Shown: positions 14,827-15,849 of the stretch, piece by piece
Layout of the letters: every line of letters starts with the position of its first letter
Position numbering within the stretch: position 1 is the stretch's first letter
Assembly: GCA_021731345.1 (NCBI GenBank)
Contig: JAKFXO010000032.1
Coordinates: 1-15,849 of the forward strand
Origin: Candidatus Peribacterales bacterium
GTDB taxonomy: Bacteria > Patescibacteriota > Gracilibacteria > Peribacterales > Peribacteraceae
Length of the DNA: 15,849 nt
Reading direction: 5' to 3'
The notes under the pieces: generated by a model
The model's input: only the letters and a program-made list of their open reading frames with translations
Told to the model about the DNA's origin: nothing
The model's database searches: none
Program-made: the position numbers and the translations under genes

Positions 14827-15849
14827 ATGTGCGGCATCGCAGGCTTCATCGGCGAGGACAGGAGCAAAATCGAACGGATGACACAGTGCCTGATGCACCG
14901 TGGCCCGGACGGTAATGCAGTGTGGATGGGCAGCGGCGCTTCACTAGGGCAAGCACGCCTTGCGATCCTGGATCCCACACCCGCAGGCAATCAGCCGATG
15001 TGGAACGACTCAAAAACTATTGTCATTACCTACAACGGTGAGATTTTTAACTACCGCAGACTGCGTGAATCGGAAGGACTCGTCTGCAAAACCGGAACGG
15101 ATACCGAAGTTCTCCTGAAACTATACGAAAAACATGGCATCGACTTCGTAAAAAAACTTCACGGCATGTTTGCGCTCGCAATCTACGACACACGCACGAA
15201 AACATTGCATCTTTCGCGTGATGAATCGGGCATCAAGCCGCTCTATCTCACGTATGTCGGAGGTAATCCTCACTTCGCATCGGAAATGCGTTCGCTCATG
15301 TCGGCACTTCCATCAAAACCGGCGATCAACTTGCGCTCGATGTCAGCATTCATCCGTCTGCAGTACGTTCCAGGACCTGAAACAATGTGTGAAGGGATTG
15401 AATCCTTGGCTCCTGGAGCCATTATTTCATGGAAAGACGGACAAGAGACGCGACGAAGTTTCACAGCCGATATTGTCACACCGACCATCGAATCAAAGGC
15501 ACAATTTTCACGAGAATTCCCAGAACTCATGCAACAAGTGGTGACGGATCACATGATTGCGGACAAACCGATCGGCATTTTTCTCTCAGGCGGCATGGAT
15601 TCATCCATCGTCCTGCATCACATGGTGAAATCATCAGCGACTCCGGTAAAAACATTCACCGTTCGCTTCGAAGCAACGGAAGCCGAGGACGCCGCGCGCT
15701 TCAACAGAGACGCGGAGCTCGCACAAATGACTGCAAAGTACTACGGCACTGATCATGAGGAACTCGCACTCACCGCTGAGCAGTATCGAAGTATGTATCG
15801 TGACACATCGCGCGCTGTGTCACGATACATACTTCGATACTGCTCAGCG
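14827..15849 (+). CDS. Asparagine synthase-like amidotransferase, N-terminal part (cut by window end)
   Basis: The frame is open from the ATG at 14827 to the last base. About 327 residues are trustworthy; the codons after about 15808 come from the fold-back repeat and should be ignored. The glutaminase domain is complete: Cys2 (MCGIAGF), HRGPDGN (24-30), GQARLAILD (41-49), YNGEIFNY (69-76) and GTDTEVLL (90-97). The synthetase domain begins with the PP-loop SGGMDSS (254-260), and TFTVRFEA (276-283) follows. This is an AsnB paralogue clearly different from the one at 4264-6135, for example GQARL in place of GHRRL. Lying 27 bases after the carbamoyltransferase and on the same strand, it probably belongs to that cassette and may amidate a sugar acid or other carboxylate instead of aspartate; this is inference. 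Confidence 0.92.
   Translation, partial: MCGIAGFIGEDRSKIERMTQCLMHRGPDGNAVWMGSGASLGQARLAILDPTPAGNQPMWNDSKTIVITYNGEIFNYRRLRESEGLVCKTGTDTEVLLKLYEKHGIDFVKKLHGMFALAIYDTRTKTLHLSRDESGIKPLYLTYVGGNPHFASEMRSLMSALPSKPAINLRSMSAFIRLQYVPGPETMCEGIESLAPGAIISWKDGQETRRSFTADIVTPTIESKAQFSREFPELMQQVVTDHMIADKPIGIFLSGGMDSSIVLHHMVKSSATPVKTFTVRFEATEAEDAARFNRDAELAQMTAKYYGTDHEELALTAEQYRSMYRDTSRAVSRYILRYCSA
15774..15849. repeat. Terminal fold-back inverted repeat, right end
   Basis: Bases 15774-15807 (34 bases) are the exact reverse complement of 15816-15849, with an 8-base loop (15808-15815). The left arm encodes sensible amidotransferase sequence (LTAEQYRSMYRD); the right arm is its copy on the other strand and happens to be free of stops. 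A perfect palindrome ending at the very last base indicates an amplification or assembly fold-back. Confidence 0.92.

Noticed and set aside
1..15849. Linear replicon with hairpin telomeres at both ends
   Set aside because: The hairpins differ in sequence and arm length, and both interrupt genes within conserved or protein-like coding sequence, so fold-back artefact is the simpler reading.

Overview
The window reads as part of a surface-glycan (exopolysaccharide or glycoprotein-sugar) biosynthesis locus from an uncultured bacterium. It is densely packed: 14 protein genes and no RNA genes. The longest gene-free stretch is about 107 bases (8098-8204), with no stretch over 300. TGA serves as a normal stop (genes ending at 2169, 3014 and 12812) and tryptophan is TGG, so the code is standard. 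Composition looks close to 50% GC by eye. I see no convincing Shine-Dalgarno sequence before any start, while many starts sit 6-9 bases behind a -10-like TAnnnT hexamer. Compact packing, apparent leaderless starts and this gene content suggest a small-genome lineage such as Patescibacteria/Peregrinibacteria, but that placement is a guess.

Layout. Positions 1-328 (+) hold the C-terminal end of an unrecognised protein. Positions 329-8097 (-) hold five genes, in transcription order: a 648-aa polytopic membrane protein, an AsnB-type asparagine synthetase, a GT-C-like membrane protein, a GT2 glycosyltransferase with two C-terminal membrane helices, and a second large polytopic membrane protein. 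A divergent intergenic region (8098-8204) follows. Positions 8205-9723 (+) encode a SAM methyltransferase and a soluble DPM1-like polyprenol-phosphate sugar synthase. Positions 9720-10874 (-) encode a membrane-anchored SGNH hydrolase. A 55-base divergent promoter region leads into 10930-15849 (+): a GT39-like membrane protein, a 52-aa DUF5989 protein, a 75-aa SxtJ-like membrane protein, a NodU/CmcH-type carbamoyltransferase, and the N-terminal 330 residues of a second asparagine synthase-like amidotransferase.

How the genes may work together (inference). The two DPM1/GtrB-like GT2 enzymes would charge polyprenyl phosphate with sugars on the cytoplasmic face. The GT-C-like proteins would use these lipid-linked donors on the outer face. 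The methyltransferase, carbamoyltransferase, amidotransferases and SGNH hydrolase would decorate the sugars (methyl, carbamoyl, amide, acyl). The most interesting part is 12654-15849, a tightly overlapping DUF5989 / SxtJ-like / carbamoyltransferase / amidotransferase cassette, with an SGNH hydrolase nearby. As far as I know this association recurs in bacteria without a defined function.

Both extreme ends are perfect inverted repeats (1-51 and 15774-15849) that fold the sequence back on itself and cut into genes. They look like assembly or amplification fold-backs, so the outer arms should not be trusted as genome sequence.
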